From contig CAMWNP010000005.1 in NCBI GenBank assembly GCA_947175645.1, forward strand, positions 43,761 through 107,760: a stretch of 64,000 nt of DNA. Direction: 5' to 3'. This document shows positions 35,039 through 44,133 of the stretch, one piece after another. The position numbers were made by a program, and so were the translations under genes. Below the pieces are notes generated by a model that saw nothing but the letters and a program-made list of their open reading frames with translations, made no database searches and was not told the origin of the DNA. Within the stretch, counting starts at the first letter, position 1. Each line of letters starts with the position of its first letter. The DNA is from an uncultured Porphyromonadaceae bacterium (GTDB taxonomy: Bacteria > Bacteroidota > Bacteroidia > Bacteroidales > Muribaculaceae).

Positions 35039-35988
35039 AGTGATTCAAGGATACGTTTGAGGACCACCTGGGCGGAAATCTCGCGGTTTGCAGCCTCCGG
35101 AATCACCAGCGAGCGTGGCGACTCAATGACGTCATCGCTGACTATCATGTTGCGGCGCACCGGCAGGCAGTGCATGAAGTAGGCATCGTTGGTCAGGGCC
35201 ATCTTCTCCGTCGTGATTGTCCACGAGCGGTCAGTGTTCAGAACCTTGCCATAGTTGGGGTCAAGATAAGCGCTCCAGTTTTTGGCATACACGAAATCGG
35301 CGCCACGCAGGGCCTCGTCCTGATTGTGGTATACCTTGGCATTGCCCACAAATTCCGGAGCGAGGTCATATCCCTCGGGGTTTGCAATCACGAAGTCATA
35401 GTCAGTGCGGTTCATCCATTCGGCGAAAGAGTTGGGCACGGCCTGCGGGAGTGCCTTGGGATGGGGTGCCCATGTGAGGACCACGCGGGGACGCTCGGTG
35501 CGTTTGTATTCCTCGATTGTGATGAGGTCGGCGAATGACTGAAGGGGGTGGCGTGTGGCAGCCTCCATGGAGAAGACGGGTCTGCCGGAATATTTGATGA
35601 ACTGATTGATGATTTCCTCACTGTAGTCCTTCTTCTTGTCAGCGAACTGCGCGAATGAGCGGACACCGATGACGTCGCAGTAGCATCCCATGACGGGAAT
35701 AGCCTCAAGGAGGTGCTCCGGTTTGTCGCCGTCCATGATTACGCCCCGTTCGGTTTCCAGTTTCCATGCGCCCTGGTTGACATCAAGGACAATTACGTTC
35801 ATGCCCAGGTTAAGTGCCGCTTTCTGAGTGCTGAGACGGGTGCGGAGCGATGAGTTGAAAAATATCATGAGGAGAGTGCGGTTTTCACCCAGATGCTTGA
35901 ATGCGAAACGGTTTTCCTTTACCTGAAGAGCCTCGCGGACGGCCCCGCGGAGGTCTCCTATATCATTTACGGATGTGAAATTTTTCAT
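35035..35988 (-). CDS. argF': N-succinylornithine carbamoyltransferase
   Basis: Transcarbamylase of the modified arginine pathway in Bacteroidetes; it carbamoylates N-succinyl-L-ornithine rather than ornithine. It has 317 residues. The carbamoyl-phosphate motif reads FFNSSLRTRLST, and the stretch LETERGVIMDGDKPEHLLEA is nearly the same as in the B. fragilis enzyme. Pro90 of that stretch is the residue reported to favour N-succinyl over N-acetyl substrate, and it is kept. The C-terminal signatures HCLPVRRNMIV and VIPEAANREISA are present. The AraC gene overlaps its 3' end. Confidence 0.94.
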   Translation of the reverse strand: MKNFTSVNDIGDLRGAVREALQVKENRFAFKHLGENRTLLMIFFNSSLRTRLSTQKAALNLGMNVIVLDVNQGAWKLETERGVIMDGDKPEHLLEAIPVMGCYCDVIGVRSFAQFADKKKDYSEEIINQFIKYSGRPVFSMEAATRHPLQSFADLITIEEYKRTERPRVVLTWAPHPKALPQAVPNSFAEWMNRTDYDFVIANPEGYDLAPEFVGNAKVYHNQDEALRGADFVYAKNWSAYLDPNYGKVLNTDRSWTITTEKMALTNDAYFMHCLPVRRNMIVSDDVIESPRSLVIPEAANREISAQVVLKRILESL

Positions 35989-36054
35989 TTTGGAATTTTG
36001 TTAATAATATATATGTAATTACCGGTGGAAATTTGTTTTCAAATCTATTAATTG

Positions 36055-36062
36055 CAAAATTA
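36055..36062 (-). promoter_or_regulatory. -7 promoter box of argF'
   Basis: Minus strand TAATTTTG. A second exact match, TAGATTTG, lies at 36040-36047. Either would give a leader of about 45-60 bases. Confidence 0.45.
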
Positions 36063-36106
36063 GTCAGATAAGTTGAATAAAAGGGGAAAACAATCAAAAA
36101 AATGTT

Positions 36107-36190
36107 TATATTTGCAGCAATAATGCTTATTTTTGCAGCAATAATACGAATATTTGCAGCAATAATGATTATATTTGCAGTAATATTGAC
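36107..36190 (+). repeat. Four 21-bp tandem repeats, each with a -7-like promoter box
   Basis: The boxes TATATTTG (36107), TATTTTTG (36128), AATATTTG (36149) and TATATTTG (36170) recur at exactly 21 bases, each followed by CAGCAATAAT or CAGTAATAT. Three match TAnnTTTG exactly; the third has one change. The last box lies about 70 bases before the serine protease ATG. The array may drive it from one or more start sites, and copy number changes by slippage could tune expression. Confidence 0.8.
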
Positions 36191-36248
36191 CAAATATCGC
36201 CGTCACGGAGACAATCCGGCGATGGAAACGGAATAAAAGTGCGTCATC

Positions 36249-37301
36249 ATGAAAAAAATTCACATTCTTTGCCTTGTTTGTATTGCCGCAATGACTCAGA
36301 TGCTCAGTTCCTGCGGCTCGTCGTCAACACCACATAAAGTAACCGCCGCCGAGGTTTCGGAGAACTGCAGTTCCGGAGTGGTGCTGATCCAGAACAAGTT
36401 TTTTTATCAACTGAACATAGCAGGATTCGCCCCGATTTATTTTTCCGGAATAGAGGACGGTGAAATCAGCGGTCTGACGTTTGACCTCAATGAGGTTGAG
36501 CCTACCATAGCATGGGGAACCGGATTCTTTGTAAATGACCGTGGTTACATAGCCACCAACGCCCATGTGGCTGACCCTCAGATCAGCGCCAGGGATGCGC
36601 GGAGCCTGGTTGTGGGCGCGTTGCGTGAGGTGGCCGACGAGATGTCGCGCGAGGTGAACAACATAACTGACAAAATCAATATAGCGCAGGTTGCCATGCT
36701 GAGTTCGTCAGGCTCTGATTACAGTGAACTCAAGGGAATCTACGATGAATTGATAGAACAACGTGACAATGCCCGTAAGTTCGTGGATAATTTCCATCTG
36801 CTTTCAGCGGGGGATTGTGATATAGAACTTCACAGTGACCTGAGCGTGGCATATTCCAATACGCATGTTAACAAGTATACCGATTTTGATGAATGTGTGC
36901 TTCTGCGCTCCGATGCTGACCATGATCTGGCGGTGATGCAGTTGAAGTCGAAGAGTACTCCTGAAGGGAGATATATTTTCGAGGTGTATGACGACATTGA
37001 GGGTAACGATGAGGATTGCCCTGTGGGAACACAACTATTCCTTGTGGGTTATAACCACGGGCCGCAACTGGCGCTTACGGAGGATGGTCTGAAGCCTCAG
37101 GTGTTCAGCGGTGCCATAACTCAGAACACTGACAGCAAGCAGATTCTCTACTCCATTCCCACGCTGGGGGGGTCGAGCGGCAGCCCTGTGATAGATGAGG
37201 ACGGCGACCTTATAGCCATCAATTATGCAGGACTGGGTGGCACACAAAATTTCAACTACGGAATCAAGGTCAAGCACCTGGCAAACCTTCTGAAACTTTA
37301 A
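36249..37301 (+). CDS. Trypsin-like (S1C) serine protease lipoprotein without PDZ domain
   Basis: A 350-residue predicted lipoprotein: the signal segment ends LSSCGSS. The catalytic triad is complete: His in GYIATNAHVADP, Asp in DHDLAVMQLK, Ser in TLGGSSGSPVID. A helical, probably coiled-coil insertion (about residues 115-180) lies between the His and Asp segments and is not part of the DegP fold. No PDZ domain follows, so it is not a canonical DegP/HtrA. Likely an envelope-facing protease; the substrate is unknown. It is preceded by the 21-bp promoter-box array and followed after 25 bases by a glycosyltransferase gene. Confidence 0.85.
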   Translation: MKKIHILCLVCIAAMTQMLSSCGSSSTPHKVTAAEVSENCSSGVVLIQNKFFYQLNIAGFAPIYFSGIEDGEISGLTFDLNEVEPTIAWGTGFFVNDRGYIATNAHVADPQISARDARSLVVGALREVADEMSREVNNITDKINIAQVAMLSSSGSDYSELKGIYDELIEQRDNARKFVDNFHLLSAGDCDIELHSDLSVAYSNTHVNKYTDFDECVLLRSDADHDLAVMQLKSKSTPEGRYIFEVYDDIEGNDEDCPVGTQLFLVGYNHGPQLALTEDGLKPQVFSGAITQNTDSKQILYSIPTLGGSSGSPVIDEDGDLIAINYAGLGGTQNFNYGIKVKHLANLLKL

Positions 37302-37326
37302 CCGGCTCACTGACAACGGAGAAGGT

Positions 37327-38442
37327 ATGCTGAAAATACTGCTTCTGGGTGACTATTCAGGTTGCCACACCACGCTTGCCGAGGGTTTGCGTAAACTCGG
37401 ACATGATGTGACGGTGGTCAGCGACGGGTGTTCATTCATGCAGATTGCCCCTGATGTGATGTTGTCGCGCAGGGAGGGCTTGGTTGGCGGAGCAACGTAT
37501 CTGGCGAGGGTGCTGATGCAGTTGCCGCGGTGGCGCGGTTATGATGTGGTTCAGTTTGTCAATCCTCATTTCCTGTCGCTCCGTCCGGGCAAGTTGCGGT
37601 GGCTGTTCCGTGAGATACGCAGACATAACAGGCATCTGTCAGTGACGTTATGCAGTGAGGACACCGCGTTTGCCGATGCGTTGCTCAACAGTGACCTGTT
37701 CCGGTTCAGCGAGGCGAGGGTGGGGGATGTTCCCACGGAGTTCTACAGGAATAATCCGCGTTTTTTCGAGGACTGGCTGCTGCCTGAATCAGCGGACTAT
37801 CAGCGGGAGTTCTATGCCGGTTGCGACAGTATGGTGGCAGTGTTGCCGGAGTATGCGATGGCGTCTGAACGGCGTTATCCGGGAAAGGTGTTCGGTGGAG
37901 GAATAGCCATAGACCTGCGCAAACATCCTTTCACTCCTCTTGAAATCAGGGGAAAGGTGAAGGTGTTTCTGGGCTACAAGTCAGGACTGATGCAGAAAAA
38001 GGGTGCCGACATATTGCTGGGGGTTCTGCGTGAGTTGGCAGCGGAACTGCCTGACAGGATGGAACTTGTTGAGGTTCATGACCTGCCGTTTGACGATTAT
38101 CTGCGGGCCATGCGCGGTTCACACATTGTTGTTGACCAACTTTATGCCTACTCTCCGGCTACGAATGCTCTTAACGCCATGGCCATGGGAAAGGTAGTGG
38201 CCACGGGGTGTGAGCCGGAATATCTGGAATGGGTCAGAGGGACGGTGGATGATGTTCCCATAATTCCGCTCCGGCCTACTGATGCTGACCTGAAGTCAAC
38301 TTTCCGGGAGTTTATTCTTGCACCGGAACGGCTGAGAGGGATGGGGATAGCGGGTCGCCGGCTTGTGGAGAAAAATAATGAAATGACTGTTGTTGCACGA
38401 AAATATGTTGAGGCATGGAAGAACTCAGGCTTGACGTGTTGA
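37327..38442 (+). CDS. Glycosyltransferase, GT-B fold (GT4-like)
   Basis: A 371-residue cytosolic enzyme of the GT-B type. The N-terminal Rossmann half begins MLKILLLGDYSGCHTTLAEGL, and the C-terminal half has the nucleotide-sugar site (GSHIVVDQLYAYSPATNALN, AMAMGKVVATGCEPEYLEWV), in which the usual EPxG/EG acidic motif is replaced. It has no signal or membrane segment. It overlaps the next glycosyltransferase by 28 bases, so the two probably act on one glycan, such as a lipopolysaccharide or capsule repeat. Donor and acceptor are unknown. Confidence 0.8.
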   Translation: MLKILLLGDYSGCHTTLAEGLRKLGHDVTVVSDGCSFMQIAPDVMLSRREGLVGGATYLARVLMQLPRWRGYDVVQFVNPHFLSLRPGKLRWLFREIRRHNRHLSVTLCSEDTAFADALLNSDLFRFSEARVGDVPTEFYRNNPRFFEDWLLPESADYQREFYAGCDSMVAVLPEYAMASERRYPGKVFGGGIAIDLRKHPFTPLEIRGKVKVFLGYKSGLMQKKGADILLGVLRELAAELPDRMELVEVHDLPFDDYLRAMRGSHIVVDQLYAYSPATNALNAMAMGKVVATGCEPEYLEWVRGTVDDVPIIPLRPTDADLKSTFREFILAPERLRGMGIAGRRLVEKNNEMTVVARKYVEAWKNSGLTC

Positions 38443-39200
38443 TCTGTACGTATGGTGCGGAAGGGATTGCCCGGGTTGCCTCTCACTTGCATCCCCGTGT
38501 TGCGGGCGTTCGTTATGTGGTCTGCTGGCAGAAGAGCGGTGATGCGTCTGTTCCGGATTCACTGGCAGGGCGCGGCGATTTCGAGATATTCCGTTATGAC
38601 GACAATGGTCTGGCGCGTAACCGCAATCATTCGCTGGAGCGGATGAAGGCACCGGTTGGTGTGATTTCTGATGATGACATCGATTATGAGGCCGCGGATC
38701 TGGAGGGAGTGCTCCGGTGTTATGATGAACGTCCCGGCGTGGATATGATTTTTTTCAAGTTCCGCTCAAGGGATTATGAGAAAACGTATCATGAGTTTGA
38801 ATTTGACCTGCGTCATGCTCCCCGGTTTTACTATTATTGCAGTTTCGAGATGACATTCCGACGGGAGGCCGTGAAAGATAAGGTGTGGTTCGACGAGCGT
38901 TTCGGGCTGAATTCGCCATTCCTTGCGGGAGAGGAGGATATGTTTGTTCTGAGCGCGCTAAAGCGTGGCAACGTGATTCATTTTGTTCCGCAATACATCT
39001 GCCGTCATGACGGGTCAACCACCAGTGACCGCGAGGGGGAGTCAGATGCGATGCTCCGTACGCGCGGTGCGGTTTTGCGTGCCTATCACCCTTATACATT
39101 TCCCGCGCGATTCATTGTCCATGCCTTCCGGCGTAAGGACCGTTCGCGCGGGTTTTGGGAGTTTGTGGGTATTCTCTGGCGAGGTGCGAGAGATTTATGA
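38415..39200 (+). CDS. Glycosyltransferase family 2-like
   Basis: A 261-residue GT-A enzyme. The start is LDVLICTYGAEGIARVASHL, the nucleotide-binding loop is NGLARNRNHSLE, the metal-binding motif appears as DDDIDYE instead of a plain DxD, and the catalytic-side segment is FLAGEEDMFVLSALKRG. The first 28 bases overlap the preceding gene, so translation is coupled. It ends eight bases before the stop of the convergent TolC-like gene. The donor sugar cannot be inferred. Confidence 0.8.
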   Translation: MEELRLDVLICTYGAEGIARVASHLHPRVAGVRYVVCWQKSGDASVPDSLAGRGDFEIFRYDDNGLARNRNHSLERMKAPVGVISDDDIDYEAADLEGVLRCYDERPGVDMIFFKFRSRDYEKTYHEFEFDLRHAPRFYYYCSFEMTFRREAVKDKVWFDERFGLNSPFLAGEEDMFVLSALKRGNVIHFVPQYICRHDGSTTSDREGESDAMLRTRGAVLRAYHPYTFPARFIVHAFRRKDRSRGFWEFVGILWRGARDL

Positions 39201-39207
39201 CCGGGTC

Positions 39208-40512
39208 TTATGATCTGCCGGAGTTGCTGTAGAAGTTGAGTATTCGACAGCGGAGGATGTATTCGTAGTTTGCCTGTATGCGCTCGATGGTGGATTTGAG
39301 ATATGTGGTTTTTGACTGCTCGAATTCCTGGGGAGTGGCGCGTCCCATCTCATATTTTTCTTTCATTGCTTCAAAGGCTTCGCGGGCGAGATCCTCTGAT
39401 GTCACGCCGGTCTGAAATTTGCTGTGGGCAGCCACGGCGCGGTAGTAGGCCTGCTGAATATCCTTGTAGAGTTGGGTTTGTGTGTCCTGTAACTGCAGTC
39501 GGGCGGTCAGGGTCTGGACCTGTGCTTTGCGCACACGGTTGCGTGTGGAGAAAGCGTCGAAGATAGGAATCTGGAGCGAGAAGCCGAAGTAGGTGCTGTA
39601 GTTGTCACGCATCTGCCTTGAGAAGGATGCGTTGTCAAATCCGCCTATGTGGTAGTAACTGCTTCCGATTCCGGCGTTGAATGACAGGCGGGGGATGTAG
39701 CCGGTTCGTGCGACACTTTCCTGTGCCTGTGCTACGGCTACGTTGTTCTGTGCTTCCAGCAGTCCGCTGTTGCCGAGAGTGGCGTCGGCATATACGGTTT
39801 CGACTGAGGGGACTACGGGGATGACGTTGTCAAGCGGTTTGATGTCGAATTCCTCTATGTCAGACAGTTGGATGAGTTGGGCGAGATCCAGGAGCGCGAG
39901 TGTGTAGTCGTTCTGCGCGTTTGTGACCGACAGGCGGTCCTGTGCGACCTGCGATTTGGCCTGGAGCACGTTCACCTCGGCGATTTTTCCGGCTTCGGCG
40001 AGTGCTTCCTGGCGGGTGAGTTCGTATTCCGAGAGGCGCACCTGTTCATTGGCTGTGGCAAGGAGTTCGCGGCAGTACAGTGCCTGGAGATACTGGGCGA
40101 TAACGTTCAGGGTTATGTTTTCACGTGCGGCTTCGGTGCGGAGCGCGAGCGAACGGAGGTTCACACGTGCGTATTTTAGTTGTCGGGTTGCCTCAAGCCC
40201 TTGGAAAAGGGGGAGTTGCATGCCCACACCCCACTGGAAGTTTGAGGTGTTGCGGTCGGCATAGATGTTCTCGGAGGTCAGACCGCGGCCGAAGTTGAAT
40301 GTCTGGGAGGCGTTGGCGGAGAGGTTGGGGAGGAACTGATCCTTCGCCTGGGTCACGTCATATTCGCCTGAGAGTTCCTGGACACGAGCCTCCTTTACGC
40401 GGATGTTGTTCTCCACGGCATAGCCGATGCATTCGTCAAGGGTCCATGTCTTGGCATGGGCGGGGGTGGTGACAGCGATGGCTGCTGCCGCAATCAGGAT
40501 AAGTTTTTTCAT
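39208..40512 (-). CDS. TolC-family outer-membrane channel of the MacAB-like system
   Basis: A 434-residue outer-membrane efflux protein with a clear signal peptide (cleavage after AHA). The two half-repeats with long helices are visible (TREALAEAGKIAEVNVLQAK; RVRKAQVQTLTARLQLQDTQ), with barrel strands in between. It is the last gene of a five-gene minus-strand operon and completes a tripartite exporter with the ABC and adaptor genes upstream. Confidence 0.92.
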   Translation of the reverse strand: MKKLILIAAAAIAVTTPAHAKTWTLDECIGYAVENNIRVKEARVQELSGEYDVTQAKDQFLPNLSANASQTFNFGRGLTSENIYADRNTSNFQWGVGMQLPLFQGLEATRQLKYARVNLRSLALRTEAARENITLNVIAQYLQALYCRELLATANEQVRLSEYELTRQEALAEAGKIAEVNVLQAKSQVAQDRLSVTNAQNDYTLALLDLAQLIQLSDIEEFDIKPLDNVIPVVPSVETVYADATLGNSGLLEAQNNVAVAQAQESVARTGYIPRLSFNAGIGSSYYHIGGFDNASFSRQMRDNYSTYFGFSLQIPIFDAFSTRNRVRKAQVQTLTARLQLQDTQTQLYKDIQQAYYRAVAAHSKFQTGVTSEDLAREAFEAMKEKYEMGRATPQEFEQSKTTYLKSTIERIQANYEYILRCRILNFYSNSGRS

Positions 40513-40518
40513 AGTGGT

Positions 40519-41613
40519 TTATTTTATCTGTGCACCGCGGAGGCGTGATTCTGTTGTCAGTTCGCTGTCGATGATCTGGATGTTTATGCCGTCAGAGATG
40601 CCGGTTTTGACCGGGGCACGGTCATAGAGATGCTTGACGGAGTCTGTTTCAAGGTAAACGAACACACTGTCGCCGGAGAATTCGAGGATTCTTTCAGGGA
40701 CGGTCAGCGCACCTGCGGCTCGGGAAAGGACCACGGATGCGTTGGCTGAGTATCCTGCGCGCAGATGCATGGTGCTGTCAACGGCTATGGCGGCTTTGAT
40801 TTCAAATGTGTTGGTTCCGTTGTCGGTTGTTGCGATGGGGGATATTTTTTCTATGACGGCGTCGAGGTTAGAGCCGGAGACGGCGCCGATGGAGATGTGC
40901 ATGGGCATCCCCTCGGAAAGCATGTCAACCTCTGTTTCGTCGATCTTCCCTTTGAAGATGAGGTCAGACATGTCGGCGACTTTCGCTATGGTTGTGCCGT
41001 CGTTCATGGTGTTGGCCTGGATGACTGAACTGCCGACTTTCACGGGGACTTCGAGAACAAGTCCGGTGATGGTTGCGCGAACCAGGGTCTGGCTCTGCTG
41101 TTCGTTATCTTTGGAGACTCCTTCCTTGACGATGGAGAGGTTGTCCTGTGCTGCCTTGAGTTCCTGGACTGCCTTGTCGTAGGCGTTGAGGTCCTGTTCA
41201 TATTTCTCACGGCTCTCGAACTTCTTGTCATACAGAGCCTTGGTGCGTTCGTATTCAAGTTTTCTCTGGTCGACATCGAGTTGTGCCACGGAGACGCGGT
41301 TACGTGCTGATGCGAGCATGCTTTCGTCAGGGATGATCTTGATTTTGGCGATAATGTCGCCCTCTTTCACCTGGTCGCCGGGTTCAACGTTGATTTCGGC
41401 GATGATGCCTGACACCTGCGGTTTGATTTCAATTTCGTCACGTGGTTCGATGCTTCCGGTGAGGACGGTGGTGCGCTCCACATCGTTGACGACCGGTGTG
41501 ACTGTTTCGTAAACCGCATCTTTCTGGCGCGAGTTAAGGAACAGATATACGAATGTTCCGAGGAAAATCAGGGCTATTATTACCCAGAGCGTAATTTTCA
41601 AAAACTTTTTCAT
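40519..41613 (-). CDS. Periplasmic adaptor (MacA-like membrane fusion protein)
   Basis: A 364-residue adaptor with one N-terminal membrane helix (LKITLWVIIALIFLGTFVYL). Next come a lipoyl domain (EIKPQVSGIIAEINVEPGDQ), a long alpha-hairpin (about residues 100-170), the second lipoyl half (ITGLVLEVPVKVGSSV) and a barrel. It follows the permease gene by 18 bases and precedes the channel gene by six. It joins the ABC machine in the inner membrane to the TolC-like channel. Confidence 0.92.
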   Translation of the reverse strand: MKKFLKITLWVIIALIFLGTFVYLFLNSRQKDAVYETVTPVVNDVERTTVLTGSIEPRDEIEIKPQVSGIIAEINVEPGDQVKEGDIIAKIKIIPDESMLASARNRVSVAQLDVDQRKLEYERTKALYDKKFESREKYEQDLNAYDKAVQELKAAQDNLSIVKEGVSKDNEQQSQTLVRATITGLVLEVPVKVGSSVIQANTMNDGTTIAKVADMSDLIFKGKIDETEVDMLSEGMPMHISIGAVSGSNLDAVIEKISPIATTDNGTNTFEIKAAIAVDSTMHLRAGYSANASVVLSRAAGALTVPERILEFSGDSVFVYLETDSVKHLYDRAPVKTGISDGINIQIIDSELTTESRLRGAQIK

Positions 41614-41631
41614 TGTTATGATGTGATGTAA

Positions 41632-42876
41632 TTATTTGTCGTTCATTGCTTCCACGGGCTTGATTTTCATTGCTTTCAGCGCGGGGATGAGTCCGGCGAA
41701 GGTGCCGAGGATGGAGAATGTGAGCAGGATTTCCACTGCTGCGGAGAAGGAGAGTTGGAAATGGGGTACGCTGACGGGAGTGGTTGTCAGGGTCTGCACC
41801 ACATAGAGTGCGATAGTTGCGAATACTATTCCGGCCACTCCGGCGATAAGGGTGAGGACTACACCTTCGGAGAGAATCTGGGTGACGATGTCGGCGGGTT
41901 TTGCCCCTATGGCGCGGCGAATGCCGATTTCCTGGGTGCGCTCCTTGACGATTACCCACATGATGTTGCCCACGCCTATTATGCCGGCAAGCAGAGAGCC
42001 GAACCCTACGAAGAACGCCAGGATGTTGACTCCTAAAAAGAGGTTGTCGACCATCTGGAATCTTTCGGAGATGTCAAAGAACCAGAATGCGTTGTGGTCA
42101 TCGGGGCTGATGGGGTGGTTCTTGCGCATTTCACGCTCAATCTTATCCTTGAGGGAGGATGGTGATATGCCGGGACGTGCCAGCATCATGAGTCCGTCAA
42201 CCTTGTTTCCGTAGTTTATGGCTTTCTGCATGGTTGTGGCCGGAATGATGATTGATTCATCAATTTTGTCGCCTATCTGGACTTCGGCGGTTTGTCCGGC
42301 AACTCCCACTACTTTGTAGTAGATGCCGTTGACGTTGACGAATTTTCCAAGCGGGGATTCCGCCCCGAACAGGTCGCCTGCCACGCGCTTCCCTATCACG
42401 CATATCTTGCGCTCCAGTTGCGAGTCAGCGGCGTTGACGAACCGTCCTTCGTAGATTATGGGGAGGAAAATGCGGGAGTAAAATTCGTCGGCACCGGAGA
42501 GGGTGGCGGTTGTGTGCTTCTGCTGATAGGATGCGGTGCTGCTTGCGGTGTTCACTGATGAAACGGCTTCGAATTCAGGGATGTTGGCACGAATCAGGTC
42601 GGCGTCGACGGTGGTGGGAGTGATGACGGTTCCTTTGTTGTAGCCTTTGTAGGAGAGGGTAAGGCGTCCGGGAAACACAAGGCATGTGTTGGTGGCGAAA
42701 CCGTCGAAGTTGCGTGCGAGTATATCTTTGAGACCCTGTGCGCCACCCATGAGCATGGCGAGCATGGCGGTTCCCCAGAAGATGCCGAATGCGGTGAGGA
42801 AAGTCCGCGTTTTGTTGCGCGACAGGGTAGCCCCTATCTCTTTCCAGTTCTCTATGTCAAAAACAGAAGTTTTCAT
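41632..42876 (-). CDS. MacB/FtsX-type ABC transporter permease (second)
   Basis: A 414-residue permease with one N-terminal helix (TFLTAFGIFWGTAMLAMLMG), a large periplasmic MacB-PCD domain (about 50-270), and three C-terminal helices with the conserved TQEIGIRRAIGAKPADIV before the last pair. It lacks an ATPase domain, which is supplied by the first gene. It probably pairs with the preceding permease as a heterodimer. These mechanotransmission systems move peptides, lipids, siderophores or drugs from the periplasm outwards. Confidence 0.9.
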   Translation of the reverse strand: MKTSVFDIENWKEIGATLSRNKTRTFLTAFGIFWGTAMLAMLMGGAQGLKDILARNFDGFATNTCLVFPGRLTLSYKGYNKGTVITPTTVDADLIRANIPEFEAVSSVNTASSTASYQQKHTTATLSGADEFYSRIFLPIIYEGRFVNAADSQLERKICVIGKRVAGDLFGAESPLGKFVNVNGIYYKVVGVAGQTAEVQIGDKIDESIIIPATTMQKAINYGNKVDGLMMLARPGISPSSLKDKIEREMRKNHPISPDDHNAFWFFDISERFQMVDNLFLGVNILAFFVGFGSLLAGIIGVGNIMWVIVKERTQEIGIRRAIGAKPADIVTQILSEGVVLTLIAGVAGIVFATIALYVVQTLTTTPVSVPHFQLSFSAAVEILLTFSILGTFAGLIPALKAMKIKPVEAMNDK

Positions 42877-42891
42877 AAAAATCGGATTGGG

Positions 42892-44112
42892 TTATTCAGT
42901 GCGGAGAGCCTCTACGGGTTTTACTTTCAGTGCTTTGAGCGCGGGGAACAGTCCTGCCAAGGCTCCGGCCAGAACGAGTACGGCGGTAACCTGGATTGCG
43001 ATTGCGATGTCAACCGTGGGATCCTTTATTCCGTCAAATGAGGCGAATGCAATTTTGAGCCCTTCGGTTATGAGTATGCCGAAGAAGATTCCTATGTAAC
43101 CGAATATGGCGGTGATTGCGACTGATTCGGAGATGATCTGAGTGAGGATGTTGCGTGGTTTGGCACCTATGGCTCGCCGGATGCCTATCTCGTGGGTCCG
43201 TTCACGCACCGAAACGAACATTATGTTGCTGACACCCACGATTCCGGAGAGCATGGTGAACAGACCTATGATCCAGATTGCGAGGTCAAGGATGCGCAGT
43301 CCGCTGCCCATCTGCAGATGTTGTGTGAAGCGGTTCCATATCCACACTGCTGATGTGTCGTCAGGGTCAAAGTCGTGAACCTGGGCCAGGGTGCGCCTGA
43401 CGTCCCGTTCAACCTCTTCCCCCTCTTCAAGGGTGGATATGTCCTTGAGGTCTACTTCAAGTTGTCCGATTTTGCCGTCATTGCCGGTCATCATCATTGC
43501 TGTGGTGAAGGGGATGAAGGATGCTCGTTCAAAGTCGGAGGTGAACACGCCTATGACGGTGAATGACAGTCCGTTGCACACGACTTTGCCGCCGATGATT
43601 CCGGTGGAGTCAGGGAACAGGACGTCAGCGTTACGTTTTTCAAGCACTATCACTTTCCGCCGCTGCTGCATGTCCATTTCATTGATGAACCGGCCTGATG
43701 TGATTTCGAATCCGCGCCGGTTGACGAGGTTGGGGTCAACTCCCTGGAATCCGCTGCTGATGTAGTCCCATGATGTGGAGATGATTGAGTTGCCGGTGTA
43801 TTTGACTGATGAGACGCCCTCCACTTTCGAAGCGTTTTCGTGACTGACGATGTTCATGTCGCGTTCACGCAGGTTTATGGAGCGTCCTTCTTCGTAGCCG
43901 TGGTATGGTTTTCCGGTTCTTCCTCCCCACACGGTGATGGAGTTTGAGCCTTGTGACATCATGCTGTTGTTGAAGGCGTTGAACACTCCGCGCGACATTC
44001 CCAGCAGGACTATGAGCATGAATATGCCCCATGCCACGGAGAATCCGGTCAGGGCGGTTCGCAGACGGTTGTTGCGGAGGGTCTGGAGTATTTCAGAAAT
44101 CAGATCGAACAT
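42892..44112 (-). CDS. MacB/FtsX-type ABC transporter permease (first)
   Basis: A 406-residue permease homologous to the next gene: N-terminal helix (LTGFSVAWGIFMLIVLLGMS), periplasmic domain, and three C-terminal helices with THEIGIRRAIGAKPRNIL. Two non-identical half-permeases in one operon are common in Bacteroidetes. It lies 21 bases after the ATPase gene and 15 bases before the second permease. Confidence 0.9.
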   Translation of the reverse strand: MFDLISEILQTLRNNRLRTALTGFSVAWGIFMLIVLLGMSRGVFNAFNNSMMSQGSNSITVWGGRTGKPYHGYEEGRSINLRERDMNIVSHENASKVEGVSSVKYTGNSIISTSWDYISSGFQGVDPNLVNRRGFEITSGRFINEMDMQQRRKVIVLEKRNADVLFPDSTGIIGGKVVCNGLSFTVIGVFTSDFERASFIPFTTAMMMTGNDGKIGQLEVDLKDISTLEEGEEVERDVRRTLAQVHDFDPDDTSAVWIWNRFTQHLQMGSGLRILDLAIWIIGLFTMLSGIVGVSNIMFVSVRERTHEIGIRRAIGAKPRNILTQIISESVAITAIFGYIGIFFGILITEGLKIAFASFDGIKDPTVDIAIAIQVTAVLVLAGALAGLFPALKALKVKPVEALRTE

Positions 44113-44133
44113 ATAGGGGATGTGGTGGTGGGG

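Noticed and set aside
35963-36193. Minus-strand frame made of repeated Ile/Ala units
   Set aside because: It is only a translation of the 21-bp tandem repeats.
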